Shown: positions 35,236-43,909, counted from the stretch's first letter. The stretch: DNA of 64,000 nucleotides from Flavobacterium sp. ACN6 (GCF_002304005.1 NZ_MRCQ01000003.1:124001-188000), one strand, 5' to 3'. Numbers and translations: made by a program. The notes: generated from the sequence alone by a model not told the origin.

Positions 35236-35970
35236 ATGATAAAAATAATCATTCATATTACGAAATTTGTAATTGCCACTGTAACCGCATTATTATTTGC
35301 TTCTTGTAATTTAAACATGAATTCAATTGAAGGAAGCGGCAATGTTACAACAGAAAAAAGAACGGTTCAAGGAGATTTTAAAAACGTTTCAGTAAGCAGT
35401 GCTATTGACTTAGTAATCGAACAATCTGATGCTACAGAAATTACTGTTGAAGCCGATGATAATCTGCAAAAAGAAATTGTAACGAAAGTTGAAAACGGAA
35501 CATTGGTAATAAGCTGTAAATTCAGTTCTTTCCGCAACATTACGATGAAGAAAGTAACAGTAAAAATGCCGGTAATTGATAAAATTGAAGCTTCAAGCGC
35601 TTCATCTGTTCAAAGCAAAAATGTTATCGAAGGAGAAAATATTACTTTAGAAACTTCTAGCGCAGCATCGATGCAGGTTAATATTGAATCTGATAAGATC
35701 TCTGTAGATTCTGGAAGCGGCAGTTCTGTTACTCTTGAAGGTAAAGCTTTAAGCCTAAGCACTTCGGCTTCAAGCGGAGGAAGTATTGAAGCAGATAAGT
35801 TGGCAGCAAATGATGTCGAAGCACAAGCGTCAAGCGGAGGAACAATTAATGTTCGTCCAATCGTAGCCTTAAAAGCAAAAGCTTCAAGCGGAGGAAATAT
35901 AAATTATACTGGTTCTCCAAAAACAATCGAAAAAGAAGCAAGCTCTGGAGGAAACATCAGCAAAAGCTAA
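35236..35970 (+). CDS. Head-GIN-domain (DUF2807) lipoprotein
   Basis: The 244-residue protein has a lipoprotein signal (ALLFASCNLN, Cys24) and the GIN pattern: GSGNVTTEKRTVQGDFKNVSVSSAIDLVIEQ, then VEADDNLQKEIVTKVENGTL. The second half repeats Ser-Ser-Gly-Gly units (ASSGGSIEA, ASSGGTINV, KASSGGNINY, ASSGGNIS), a run of beta-helix turns. Function is unknown; in Bacteroidota it accompanies PspC and is presumed an envelope sensor or adhesin. It is fused by position to the PadR-PspC operon. Confidence 0.85.
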   Translation: MIKIIIHITKFVIATVTALLFASCNLNMNSIEGSGNVTTEKRTVQGDFKNVSVSSAIDLVIEQSDATEITVEADDNLQKEIVTKVENGTLVISCKFSSFRNITMKKVTVKMPVIDKIEASSASSVQSKNVIEGENITLETSSAASMQVNIESDKISVDSGSGSSVTLEGKALSLSTSASSGGSIEADKLAANDVEAQASSGGTINVRPIVALKAKASSGGNINYTGSPKTIEKEASSGGNISKS

Positions 35971-35996
35971 AACAGATTAACTGTTAAATATAAAAG

Positions 35997-36027
35997 AAAT
36001 CATTCATCATAAGTGGATGATTTTTTT
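35997..36027 (+). terminator. Terminator between the two GIN genes
   Basis: A 9-bp stem with one G-T pair (35997-36005 with 36015-36023) is followed by four more T. It comes 27 bases after the first GIN stop codon and just before a -7 element, so the second GIN gene probably has its own promoter. Confidence 0.65.
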
Positions 36028-36034
36028 ATATTTG
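36027..36034 (+). promoter_or_regulatory. -7 element TATATTTG before the second GIN gene
   Basis: The exact TAnnTTTG match ends 21 bases before the ATG at 36056, which would place a transcription start a few bases before the start codon. No TTG occurs at the expected upstream distance. Confidence 0.55.
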
Positions 36035-36055
36035 TCAAAATCAAATCTAGAATTA

Positions 36056-36889
36056 ATGAAAAAAAGTACAGCGCTGCTCCTATTATTATTAGTTACAACA
36101 TTAACATTCGCTCAAAAGAGAGAAAAAGTTAAAGGTTCTAAAGTTGTAACGACTTCGATAAAAGAAGTTGGTAGTTTTGACGCCATTGAAGTCGATGATA
36201 ATCTGGAAGTTTATTTGGACCAAGGAGAGAAAAACGAAATTAAAATTGAAGCCGATGATAATCTGCACGATATCATTGGGATGGATTTAAGAGAAAAAAC
36301 ACTGCGATTGTATACCAACAAAGAATCGACTATTTTTAAAAAGTTATCTGTTCGAGTTACTTACACTAAATCATTAAATAAAGTTATTACTAAAAATGAA
36401 GCTGTGGTTTATGCAATTCAAGAACTGCAATTAGATGATCTTACAATGAATTGTGTTGACTATTCTAAGTTGTTTTTAAATGTTAATGCCAAAAAATTCA
36501 CTTTAATTGCTGATGATAAATCGAAAACAGAATTGAATTTAAAAGCGGAAGAAGGAAGTTTACAATTGAGTAAAAATGCTTCTATAAAAACATTGGTTTC
36601 TGCGATTAAATTTAAATGTGATTTGTACCAAAAAGCAAATGCTGCAATTGAAGGAATTGCCGAAAAAGCAACCATCAGATTAGATAATAATTCTGTTTTT
36701 ACAGGAGCAAAATTCACCTTGAAAGATGCTAATGTTACTGCTGAGAATTATGCCGTAGGAACTATTTTTGCTGATACCACGCTTTCCTTAGCAGTTGGAG
36801 ACAAAGCAGAAATTTCGCTTTTAGGAAGTCCTGCTATAACATTAACACGTTTTTCTGAAGAAGCTAAGTTGTTTAAGAAGGCTAAATAA
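36056..36889 (+). CDS. Second head-GIN-domain (DUF2807) protein
   Basis: The ATG at 36056 starts MKKSTALLLLLLVTTLTFAQ, a clean signal peptide. The frame's earlier start (36017) would add a non-signal tail and lies upstream of the -7 element. The 277-residue protein has the same GIN repeat pattern as the preceding gene (SFDAIEVDDNLEVYLDQGEKNEIKIEADDNLHDII) but no lipobox, so it is likely soluble in the periplasm. It is probably a duplicate that has diverged. Confidence 0.82.
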   Translation: MKKSTALLLLLLVTTLTFAQKREKVKGSKVVTTSIKEVGSFDAIEVDDNLEVYLDQGEKNEIKIEADDNLHDIIGMDLREKTLRLYTNKESTIFKKLSVRVTYTKSLNKVITKNEAVVYAIQELQLDDLTMNCVDYSKLFLNVNAKKFTLIADDKSKTELNLKAEEGSLQLSKNASIKTLVSAIKFKCDLYQKANAAIEGIAEKATIRLDNNSVFTGAKFTLKDANVTAENYAVGTIFADTTLSLAVGDKAEISLLGSPAITLTRFSEEAKLFKKAK

Positions 36890-36896
36890 GATTCAA

Positions 36897-37049
36897 GTTT
36901 TCAGTCTCAGTGACAGTTTTCAGTTGTTAGAATCTGACAAGCATATAAATGAAAAGTCCCAATCTTAATTGATTGGGACTTTTTTAATTTAATTATAAGT
37001 CTATTCCTGAGACTAAGTACTTGACTAAGTACTGTGACTGAATACTGTG
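36897..37049. repeat. CAGTCTCAGT/ACTGAGACTA repeats flanking a terminator
   Basis: The left part (36897-36925, TTTTCAGTCTCAGTGACAGTTTTCAG) and the right part (36998-37049, with TGAGACTAAGTA and CTGTGACTGAATACTGTGACTA) are related to each other in inverted orientation and to the cluster at 15023-15107. Between them lies the terminator 36952-36986. Confidence 0.6.
36952..36986. terminator. Bidirectional terminator
   Basis: A 13-bp perfect stem AAAAGTCCCAATC (36952-36964) with GATTGGGACTTTT (36971-36983), a 6-base loop and T-run. It separates the convergent GIN and trxB genes. Confidence 0.85.
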
Positions 37050-37059
37050 ACTAAAAAAA

Positions 37060-38007
37060 TTACTCTTTAGATGCTAAATATCTCTCAGCATCCAATGCAG
37101 CCATACATCCTGTACCTGCAGCAGTAATTGCCTGACGGTATACGTGATCTGCAGCATCACCCGCAACGAAAACACCATCAACATTTGTTTTAGATGTTCC
37201 TGGAGTATTTACGATATATCCTGTTTCGTCAAGTGTAATATAATCTGCAAAAATATCTGTATTTGGTTTGTGTCCAATTGCTACGAAGAAACCTGTTGCA
37301 GGAATTTCGATAACTTCACCAGTAGTTTTGTTTAATGCTTTAATAGCATGCACCACATTGTTATCTCCTAAAACTTCAACAGTATCATGATTCATTAAAA
37401 TCTCGATATTTTCAGTTTTACGAACACGTTCTTCCATAATTTTAGAAGCTCTGAATTTTTCGCTTCTTACTAACATCGTTACTTTTTTACAAAGTTTAGA
37501 TAAATAATGTGCTTCTTCACAAGCTGAGTCACCTGCTCCAACAATTACAACATCTTGATTTCTGTAGAAGAAACCATCACAAACAGCACAAGCAGAAACA
37601 CCGCCACCCATATTTAAATAGTGTTGTTCTGAAGGTAATCCTAAATATTTAGCCGAAGCACCTGTCGAAATAATTACAGTTTCACAGTGTAATTCGATTG
37701 AATCGTTAATCCAAACTTTATGAATATCGCCAGAAAAATCAACTTTTGTTGCCCAGCCATCACGAATATCAGCACCAAAACGTTTTGCTTGTTCCTGTAA
37801 CTGAACCATCATTTCTGGTCCTGTAACTCCATCAACATACCCTGGAAAATTTTCAACCTCATTAGTTGTAGTCAATTGACCACCAGGCTGCATTCCTTGG
37901 TATAATACTGGATTCATATTTGCTCTGGCTGCATAAATTGCCGCAGTATAGCCTGCAGGACCAGAACCTATAATTAGGCATTTAATTTTTTCAATTGTAT
38001 TTGACAT
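37060..38007 (-). CDS. trxB: Thioredoxin-disulfide reductase
   Basis: I use the ATG at 38007 (MSNTIEKIKCLIIGSGPAGY); the frame has an earlier TTG at 38034. The 315-residue flavoprotein has the FAD motif GSGPAGYTAAIYAARA, the redox pair Cys140-Ala-Val-Cys143 (CAVCDGFF), the NADPH motif GAGDSACEEAHYLSKL and the second FAD motif GVFVAGDAADHVYRQAITAAGTGCMAALDAERYL. It reduces thioredoxin in the cytoplasm. It is monocistronic, ending at the bidirectional terminator (36952-36986). Confidence 0.96.
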   Translation of the reverse strand: MSNTIEKIKCLIIGSGPAGYTAAIYAARANMNPVLYQGMQPGGQLTTTNEVENFPGYVDGVTGPEMMVQLQEQAKRFGADIRDGWATKVDFSGDIHKVWINDSIELHCETVIISTGASAKYLGLPSEQHYLNMGGGVSACAVCDGFFYRNQDVVIVGAGDSACEEAHYLSKLCKKVTMLVRSEKFRASKIMEERVRKTENIEILMNHDTVEVLGDNNVVHAIKALNKTTGEVIEIPATGFFVAIGHKPNTDIFADYITLDETGYIVNTPGTSKTNVDGVFVAGDAADHVYRQAITAAGTGCMAALDAERYLASKE

Positions 38008-38184
38008 AGTATCTATAGTTTTTTTCAGTTGCAAATGTAAACTTTATTATAAAAAATTAGAGCTAAAATAAATCCTAAATAACTATGTCAAAATAAGTTT
38101 TATTTATTTTCATTTTTTCCTTTTGTAAACAAAATTAATTTATATCTTTGCATCCGCTTTCGGGCAGTATCACAATACATCAAT

Positions 38185-38259
38185 CGGGGTGTAGCGTAGC
38201 CCGGTTATCGCGCCTGCTTTGGGAGCAGGAGGCCGCAGGTTCGAATCCTGCCACCCCGA
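38185..38259 (+). tRNA. tRNA-Pro (anticodon TGG)
   Basis: The 75-base sequence folds into the cloverleaf. The acceptor arms are CGGGGTG and CACCCCG with discriminator A, and the anticodon arm CCTGC/GCAGG has loop TTTGGGA and anticodon TGG at 38220-38222. The T-arm is GCAGG-TTCGAAT-CCTGC. The first base is C, as expected for bacterial tRNA-Pro. No CCA is encoded. A terminator follows immediately. Confidence 0.95.
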
Positions 38260-38260
38260 C

Positions 38261-38299
38261 AAAAAGTCTTTTCATTTACTTGAAAAGACTTTTTTTTTT
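38261..38299 (+). terminator. Terminator of tRNA-Pro
   Basis: A 12-bp stem (AAAAAGTCTTTT from 38261 with AAAAGACTTTTT from 38283) with a 10-base loop and a long T-run directly follows the tRNA. Confidence 0.85.
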
Positions 38300-38325
38300 G
38301 CAATAAACTTTAATTAAAAAATGAA

Positions 38326-38399
38326 CGGTTATCACGTCCCAATTGTGATCGGGAATACCACAGGTTCTCCCGAAAGCTTTCGGGACTGCCACCCCGACA
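38326..38399 (+). pseudogene. Degenerate tRNA-Pro copy
   Basis: The segment keeps GGTTATC, CAGGTTC and the 3' end CTGCCACCCCGAC of the functional tRNA, but the anticodon arm is lost. The T-loop is split by an 18-bp perfect palindrome (TCCCGAAAGCTTTCGGGA, 38368-38385). The 3' end plus the following terminator is a 61-62 base direct repeat: 38248-38309 and 38386-38446, with one deletion and one substitution. It is a tandem duplicate of the tRNA gene that has decayed. Confidence 0.65.
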
Positions 38400-38500
38400 A
38401 AAGTCTTTTCATTTACTTGGAAAGACTTTTTTTTTTGCAATAAACTGAATATCAAAATTGTAATATCAATATTCCAGAATTTCAAAATTTATTACATTTC

Positions 38501-38587
38501 AAAACATAGCCCGTGGTTTCAACCACGGGGACACATTATATAAAATCACATTTCGTCTCCCACGGTTGAAACCGTGGGCTATGTTTT
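38501..38587. repeat. 29-bp inverted repeat (REP-like hairpin)
   Basis: The left arm 38501-38529 (AAAACATAGCCCGTGGTTTC...) and the right arm 38559-38587 are reverse complements with 2 mismatches in 29, around a 29-base centre. Each arm also holds a smaller palindrome (CCGTGGTTTCAACCACGG). It lies downstream of the minus-strand GH55-like gene (38619), so it may act as its terminator. Confidence 0.8.
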
Positions 38588-38618
38588 ATTAATATTAAAA
38601 AAAAAATCTATACCTCAT

Positions 38619-40775
38619 TCATTTTTCCATCTTAATGTAAGCAGGATACGATTCACGATCAGGCAAATTAAATTCCTCATCATAAGGGTGTGTACCTTCT
38701 CCATTATTATATAATGCCACACGTTTTGCGCCAGTTGCTGTACTTCCACCTGTACTATTAATAACATTTTGAATATTTCCTGGTCCTGCAAAACGAGTGG
38801 TGCACATTTTCTCCAATTTTACATTTGGACTATTAGGTATTTCAAAACCATTTTTCTTGTTCACATTTCCATCAGTTCCTGTAAAAACTGCATAAGACCC
38901 CATTCCAATAGTGCGATGTTCTTCTACAATGTTTGCTACTTTAAATGCTGCAAAACCATCAACTCTGCCTCCTTGACTGCTCCAGCTTGCTTGGTTTGGC
39001 GCATCGTATGGAGGCTCATTTTGAAAAAAATAAGCTCTGCCGCGTTCTCCCAGCCATAACACTTCATATTCTTGGTAATGTTCGGTAAATAAAGCATAAA
39101 GTGTAACATCATCTCCAGTTACTATAAGTCCGTTTTTACATCTGTCTCTTATCCATCGAACATCGCCGCCTTTCTGTAAACCATGATCTGCACGCCATAA
39201 CCAGAAATGATCGCCCACTACATTATTACTATTAATTTGCATTGAAGCATGTATCTGAATATTTTTTGACTGAACCCCGCCTACTCTACAAGTAATATCT
39301 GAAAGTAATATAGGATTCGCAGAATGGTCTGCATTAGCTCCTTCATCCCCAATACGAACTTGATAAGTTGTACTATTAAATGAATCCATCAGAAGTCCTG
39401 AAATGATAATTCCGTCCTTGTCATCTGCATAAATACAACCCCAAATATTTTTCTCCGTAGGTTCTAACGTCACCGAAGCTATTCCTGCACCCAGAAGTAT
39501 GGCGTCTTTCCTATTTACCTGAATCGGGGCATTCAAAGAATAATGTCCTGGCGTAAAAAAAATATTCCTGCCTTCTTTTAATGCCTTATTGATTTCCATA
39601 TCAGTATCACCTTCTTTGGCAATATACCAGCTTGTAATCAAATCTTGACCTTTACCCTTACCCATATCTGTTGACGACCAAGAAACTCCCACTTTATCCT
39701 TTTGCCATGCTGGAACAAATACTTTGTATTCGCCATCATTATCTATAAAGAGAAAAGGCTTTTCTCTAATAATAGGCGTAGTAAGAATTGGAGAATTCGA
39801 ATCATCTTCTTTTGGCGGATTGATACAGCCTTGCCAAACCATATTGTATGAACCACCCATAGCTCCCGAACCAGAAGGAAAAACAGCGTTTCTAGTATAC
39901 CATTGCTGCTGTCCGCCCCAATTTGGTCTGGACGATGTGTAATGTGTATCTGCAATAAAACCGCCGCTGCCCCAAAAGTTAGTATTTCCAACATCTGAAA
40001 TATATTTCGAAGTACTTTCAATCAGCATTCTTCGCGCACTTGTTGATTGAGAAACTGTCCAGGCAAAATCTCGCATTACAGCTGCATTTTCTACAGAACG
40101 CCAAAATGTACAGGTGGCATTTGCTCCTCCCGAAAGATGAGGCCTCGTAAATATAGATCCCAGCTTAACATCTGATGGTACTTTGCCTAAACCTCCAATA
40201 TGAGAATAGAAACCTAACTCTATTGCATTAGCTTCTGCCGATGATGCAGAACCAGATCCGCCAGAATCATAAGTCTGATCATCAATATTTGCTTTAAAAT
40301 AATATGCCTGACGTTTTGTTGTCCATTCACCATTTTCTCCACCTAGACCGATAGCAGGAAACTGCGAATTAATTTCGTTTCTTGCTGTTTCAGCTTTTTC
40401 ATATTTTCTGTCATAGAAATACATATTATCGCCAAACATTTGGTTTTCTAATGAAATTATGACTGTTATAGAATCACGAGTAACTTTGTAATAGTTTTCG
40501 TATTTATCTTTATTTGGCTTATTATCTGTAAATATCAATTTAGAAGTTGAACCCACATTTACAAAGTCCGATGCCAAACGACTTCCTCCTCTTGTAACGA
40601 TATAATTTCCCGAAGAACCGAAAGCCGACCATGACAAAGTCATTGTATGTTTCTTTTTGTTATAAACAATTTTGTGCTGTACTTTTTGATTAGGAGAAAC
40701 AAAACTGGATAGAATTAAAATACAAAGAAAAGATGCAAATAATGAGATAACTTTTTTAATCATAAGAATGTTCAT
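38619..40775 (-). CDS. Secreted beta-helix protein of the GH55-like (adenylyl-cyclase-misannotated) family
   Basis: I use the ATG at 40775 (MNILMIKKVISLFASFLCILILSSF); ATG 40763 is equally possible. The 718-residue protein has a signal peptide. It also carries motifs I recall from secreted actinobacterial proteins often mislabelled adenylyl cyclase: CTFWRSVENAAV, FAWTVSQSTSARRMLIE, GGFIADTHY and QQQWYTRNAVF. The second half resembles the GH55 laminarinase-type right-handed beta-helix (IFFTPGHYSLNAPIQVNRKDAILLGAG; GDHFWLWRADHG; ALFTEHYQEYEVLWLGERGRAYFFQNEPPYD). Catalytic residues are not certain, so exo-beta-1,3-glucanase activity is only a possibility. It is monocistronic. Confidence 0.65.
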   Translation of the reverse strand: MNILMIKKVISLFASFLCILILSSFVSPNQKVQHKIVYNKKKHTMTLSWSAFGSSGNYIVTRGGSRLASDFVNVGSTSKLIFTDNKPNKDKYENYYKVTRDSITVIISLENQMFGDNMYFYDRKYEKAETARNEINSQFPAIGLGGENGEWTTKRQAYYFKANIDDQTYDSGGSGSASSAEANAIELGFYSHIGGLGKVPSDVKLGSIFTRPHLSGGANATCTFWRSVENAAVMRDFAWTVSQSTSARRMLIESTSKYISDVGNTNFWGSGGFIADTHYTSSRPNWGGQQQWYTRNAVFPSGSGAMGGSYNMVWQGCINPPKEDDSNSPILTTPIIREKPFLFIDNDGEYKVFVPAWQKDKVGVSWSSTDMGKGKGQDLITSWYIAKEGDTDMEINKALKEGRNIFFTPGHYSLNAPIQVNRKDAILLGAGIASVTLEPTEKNIWGCIYADDKDGIIISGLLMDSFNSTTYQVRIGDEGANADHSANPILLSDITCRVGGVQSKNIQIHASMQINSNNVVGDHFWLWRADHGLQKGGDVRWIRDRCKNGLIVTGDDVTLYALFTEHYQEYEVLWLGERGRAYFFQNEPPYDAPNQASWSSQGGRVDGFAAFKVANIVEEHRTIGMGSYAVFTGTDGNVNKKNGFEIPNSPNVKLEKMCTTRFAGPGNIQNVINSTGGSTATGAKRVALYNNGEGTHPYDEEFNLPDRESYPAYIKMEK

Positions 40776-40991
40776 TTGTGGTTTGATAGATCGTAATAGT
40801 AATAATTTTAGAAAGCCCAAAATAGCAATAATCTTTAAGCTTCATCCTCATTCTTATTCTCAATTTTCTCATCAAAAACACTACAAAATCTAAAAAAAAT
40901 GTCTTTTTCTGACATAAATAAACCTTCTTGAACATATCTATTTTTCTTTAATAGCTTTTTTTTGCCCGCAATGGAAAAGAAAATAAATAAC

Positions 40992-41399
40992 ATGAAAGAG
41001 ATTATACTATTTACTGCCTTGGTTTTTTCTATCGCAACAGCCGCACAGCAGAAAAACATCACTCCTATTGATTCATGTGCATCAACCATAGAAAGTGTGC
41101 TATATAAAAAAAATGCCCACGCTTCTTATTATCATGATAAATTTAATGGAAGAAAAACAGCGAGTGGCAAAAAATTCAACAATAATGATCTGACCGCCGC
41201 ACATAAAACATTCCGCTTCGGCACAAGACTAAAAATCACAAACGAAATAAATAAAAAAAGTGTTGTAGTAGAAATTACTGACAGAGGACCCTTTATTAAA
41301 GGAAGAGAAATCGACCTTAGTAAAAGAGCTTTTATGGATATTGCTTCTAATAAAAAGAGCGGTTTAGTTTATGTTACAATCGAAATTTTACAAAACTAA
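40992..41399 (+). CDS. RlpA-family (double-psi beta-barrel) secreted protein
   Basis: I use the ATG at 40992 (MKEIILFTALVFSIATAAQQ), which gives a signal peptide. The 135-residue protein has one DPBB domain (about 40-130: ASYYHDKFNGRKTASGKKFNN, LTAAHKTFRFGTRLKI, VEITDRGPF, IDLSKRAF). The ASGKKF and the H/D pair (AHKTF and TDRGP) are those of RlpA, a lytic transglycosylase acting on bare glycan strands. There is no C-terminal SPOR domain. It is monocistronic. Confidence 0.85.
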   Translation: MKEIILFTALVFSIATAAQQKNITPIDSCASTIESVLYKKNAHASYYHDKFNGRKTASGKKFNNNDLTAAHKTFRFGTRLKITNEINKKSVVVEITDRGPFIKGREIDLSKRAFMDIASNKKSGLVYVTIEILQN

Positions 41400-41673
41400 C
41401 CTATTTCAAAACTACGTCTAAAACCAGAATCTTTAAAACTATAAAATAGAAACACAAAGGTTTTGTTTAAAATTAAAATCGTTTCTAAGGTTTAATCCCA
41501 TAAAAGTGAATTAATAAATAAAAAACACCATTAATAACTCTTTTGAAAACTAAAATTAATTTCTGTTAACACCCATAAAACCACGGTTAAACAAACTTTC
41601 ATAAATGTTAACAAAATAGATTTTCAAAAACCATAAATAATTGTATTTTTACGGTTCAAAATTCAGAAAATAA

Positions 41674-42441
41674 ATGGGCAAAATCATTGCTATTGCTAAT
41701 CAAAAAGGAGGCGTGGGAAAGACTACTACATCAGTAAATCTTGCCGCTTCATTAGGTGTTTTAGAAAAAAAAGTTTTATTGATCGATGCTGATCCTCAAG
41801 CCAATGCTACATCTGGTCTTGGAATTGACGTAGAAACAGTTGAGGCTGGAACGTATCAAATCCTTGAACACAGTATAACACCAAAAGAAGCCGTCTTAAA
41901 ATGTACAGCTCCAAACGTAGATGTGATTCCTGCTCACATTGACCTTGTTGCTATCGAAATTGAATTGGTTGACAAAGAAAACCGTGAATACATGCTTAAA
42001 AAAGCATTAGAAAGTGTGAAAGACGAATATGACTATATCATTATCGACTGCGCACCTTCTTTAGGTTTACTAACTTTGAATGCTTTAACAGCTGCAGACT
42101 CTGTAGTTATTCCTATTCAATGTGAGTATTTTGCTCTTGAAGGATTAGGAAAACTATTGAACACTATTAAAAGTATTCAAAAAATACATAACCCTGATCT
42201 TGATATCGAAGGTTTATTATTAACAATGTACGATTCGAGATTACGTTTATCTAATCAAGTTGTTGAAGAGGTTCAAAAACACTTTAACGATATGGTTTTT
42301 GATACAGTGATTCAGCGAAATGTAAAATTAAGCGAGGCTCCAAGTTTTGGCGAAAGCATTATTAATTATGATGCAACTAGCAAAGGTGCGGTTAATTATA
42401 TTAACCTTGCTCAAGAAATTATAAAGAAAAACAGTAAATAG
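41674..42441 (+). CDS. parA: Chromosome-partitioning ATPase ParA/Soj
   Basis: The 255-residue protein has a deviant Walker A at residues 11-18 (KGGVGKTT), the Walker A' region IIIDCAPSLGLLTLNAL and the C-terminal motif RNVKLSEAPSFGESI. This is the short chromosomal form without an N-terminal HTH. It binds DNA non-specifically and, with ParB, segregates origins. parB follows after 5 bases. The 270 bases upstream are AT-rich and hold the promoter (TATTTTTACGG near 41643), with no other gene. Confidence 0.96.
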   Translation: MGKIIAIANQKGGVGKTTTSVNLAASLGVLEKKVLLIDADPQANATSGLGIDVETVEAGTYQILEHSITPKEAVLKCTAPNVDVIPAHIDLVAIEIELVDKENREYMLKKALESVKDEYDYIIIDCAPSLGLLTLNALTAADSVVIPIQCEYFALEGLGKLLNTIKSIQKIHNPDLDIEGLLLTMYDSRLRLSNQVVEEVQKHFNDMVFDTVIQRNVKLSEAPSFGESIINYDATSKGAVNYINLAQEIIKKNSK

Positions 42442-42446
42442 TTTTT

Positions 42447-43349
42447 ATGACAAAAGCAATTAAAAAACAAGCCTTAGGAAGAGGATTATCAGCATTATTA
42501 AAAGATCCGGAAAACGACATTACATCAGTAGAAGACAAAAATGCTGACAAAGTTGTTGGAAATATTATAGAGCTTGAAATAAGTGCTATCGAAATAAATC
42601 CGTTTCAGCCAAGAAGTAATTTTAATGAAGAATCTTTACGCGAATTAGCCACTTCTATCAAAGAACTTGGTGTAATTCAACCTATTACTGTTCGTAAATT
42701 AGATTTCAATAAATACCAGTTAATCTCAGGAGAGCGTCGTCTTCGTGCCTCTACTTTAATAGGATTAACACATGTACCTGCATACATCCGTATTGCAAAC
42801 GACAACGAATCTTTGGTTATGGCTTTGGTTGAAAATATTCAACGCCATGACTTAGATCCAATTGAGATTGCATTATCATACCAACGTTTAATTGACGAAA
42901 TTCAATTAACTCAGGAACAAATGAGTGAAAGAGTTGGAAAAAAACGTTCTACAATTGCTAACTATTTACGTCTGTTGAAATTAGACCCGATTATCCAAAC
43001 TGGTATTCGTGACGGTTTTATCAGCATGGGACACGGTAGAGCAATTATCAATATCGAAGATTTAGATGTTCAAACTGATATTTACCAAAAGATTGTAAGT
43101 CAAAATCTATCGGTTCGTGAAACAGAAGCTCTAGTAAAAAATTATCACGAAGGTAATCAGCCAAAAGCAGAAGGAAAACCAAAAGCTGACTCTGCATTTA
43201 CCATTAGAGAAACACAAAAAAACACTTTCAACGATTATTTTGGTGCGAAAGTTGATGTAAAAGTCGCTGGCAACGGAAAAGGAAAAATCACAATTCCTTT
43301 TAATTCTGAAGCCGACTTTAACAGAATTATAAAATTAATAAACGGATAG
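42447..43349 (+). CDS. parB: Chromosome-partitioning protein ParB
   Basis: The 300-residue protein has the N-terminal ALGRGLSALL motif (which stimulates ParA), a ParB/sulfiredoxin CTPase domain (about 38-130; INPFQPRSNFNEE, GERRLRAS, ALVENIQRHDLDPIE), an HTH (about 150-190, TQEQMSERVGKKRSTIANYLRLL) and a C-terminal dimer domain. It binds parS sites. The partner of parA upstream. The last base overlaps the first base of the next gene (43349). Confidence 0.96.
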   Translation: MTKAIKKQALGRGLSALLKDPENDITSVEDKNADKVVGNIIELEISAIEINPFQPRSNFNEESLRELATSIKELGVIQPITVRKLDFNKYQLISGERRLRASTLIGLTHVPAYIRIANDNESLVMALVENIQRHDLDPIEIALSYQRLIDEIQLTQEQMSERVGKKRSTIANYLRLLKLDPIIQTGIRDGFISMGHGRAIINIEDLDVQTDIYQKIVSQNLSVRETEALVKNYHEGNQPKAEGKPKADSAFTIRETQKNTFNDYFGAKVDVKVAGNGKGKITIPFNSEADFNRIIKLING

Positions 43350-43909
43350 TGAATAAAATTGTCCCCATCGGTCTATTGTTCTTTCTAACAGGAACCGTTT
43401 CTCTTTTTGCCCAGGTAAAAAAAGACACGGTTTTGGTCGTAAAAGACACCACTGCATTACAAGAGATAGATCCGTTAACACCAGCAAAAGCAGCTTTTTA
43501 CTCTGCAATTCTACCTGGTTTAGGTCAAGCATACAATAAAAAATACTGGAAAATTCCATTGGTTTACGGAGCAATCGGAACAAGTTTGTATTTCTATATT
43601 GATAATAATAAAAAATACCACAATTATCGTGATGCCTACAAGCGAAGGCTAGAAGGCTATAACGATGATGACTACCAATTTCTAGACGACAGCCGACTTG
43701 TTGCCGGTCAAAAATTCTACCAACGAAACAGAGACTTATCTGCTTTGTTTGTTGTAGGTTTTTATGTTCTAAACATAATCGATGCCAATGTCGACGCTGC
43801 TTTGATTCAGTTTAACGTAAACGAAAGACTATCAATGCGTCCTGAAATTTATCCCAACGATGTAACATTTAGACCAAACGTTGGACTAACCTTTAATTAC
43901 AAATTTTAA
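43349..43909 (+). CDS. DUF5683 membrane protein
   Basis: I take the GTG at 43349 overlapping the parB stop by one base. The 186-residue protein has a signal-like N-terminus (LLFFLTGTVSLFAQ), a motif AAFYSAILPGLGQAYNKKYWKIPLVYGAIG typical of DUF5683, then two membrane segments. It ends with a beta strand and F (VGLTFNYKF). Function is unknown. It is a regular part of the flavobacterial parA-parB-dapB-lepB block. Confidence 0.85.
   Translation: MNKIVPIGLLFFLTGTVSLFAQVKKDTVLVVKDTTALQEIDPLTPAKAAFYSAILPGLGQAYNKKYWKIPLVYGAIGTSLYFYIDNNKKYHNYRDAYKRRLEGYNDDDYQFLDDSRLVAGQKFYQRNRDLSALFVVGFYVLNIIDANVDAALIQFNVNERLSMRPEIYPNDVTFRPNVGLTFNYKF

Larger units (their letters stand above)
38248..38446. repeat. 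Direct repeat of the tRNA-Pro 3' end and terminator
   Basis: Two near-identical copies (38248-38309 and 38386-38446) contain CTGCCACCCCGAC, AAAGTCTTTTCATTTACTTG and the run to CAATAAACT. The spacer between them (38310-38385) holds the rest of the degenerate tRNA. Confidence 0.8.

Noticed and set aside
38326..38399. A functional second tRNA-Pro
   Set aside because: The anticodon arm is lost and the T-loop is interrupted by a palindrome.
38248..38446. attL/attR of an integrated element at the tRNA-Pro 3' end
   Set aside because: The duplicate is only about 75 bases downstream and there is no integrase. The spacer is itself a degraded tRNA, so tandem duplication explains it better.
41400..41673. 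A parS centromere in the parA upstream region
   Set aside because: I looked for the GTTTCACGTGAAAC type palindrome in this gap by eye and did not find it; sites elsewhere in the genome are not excluded.
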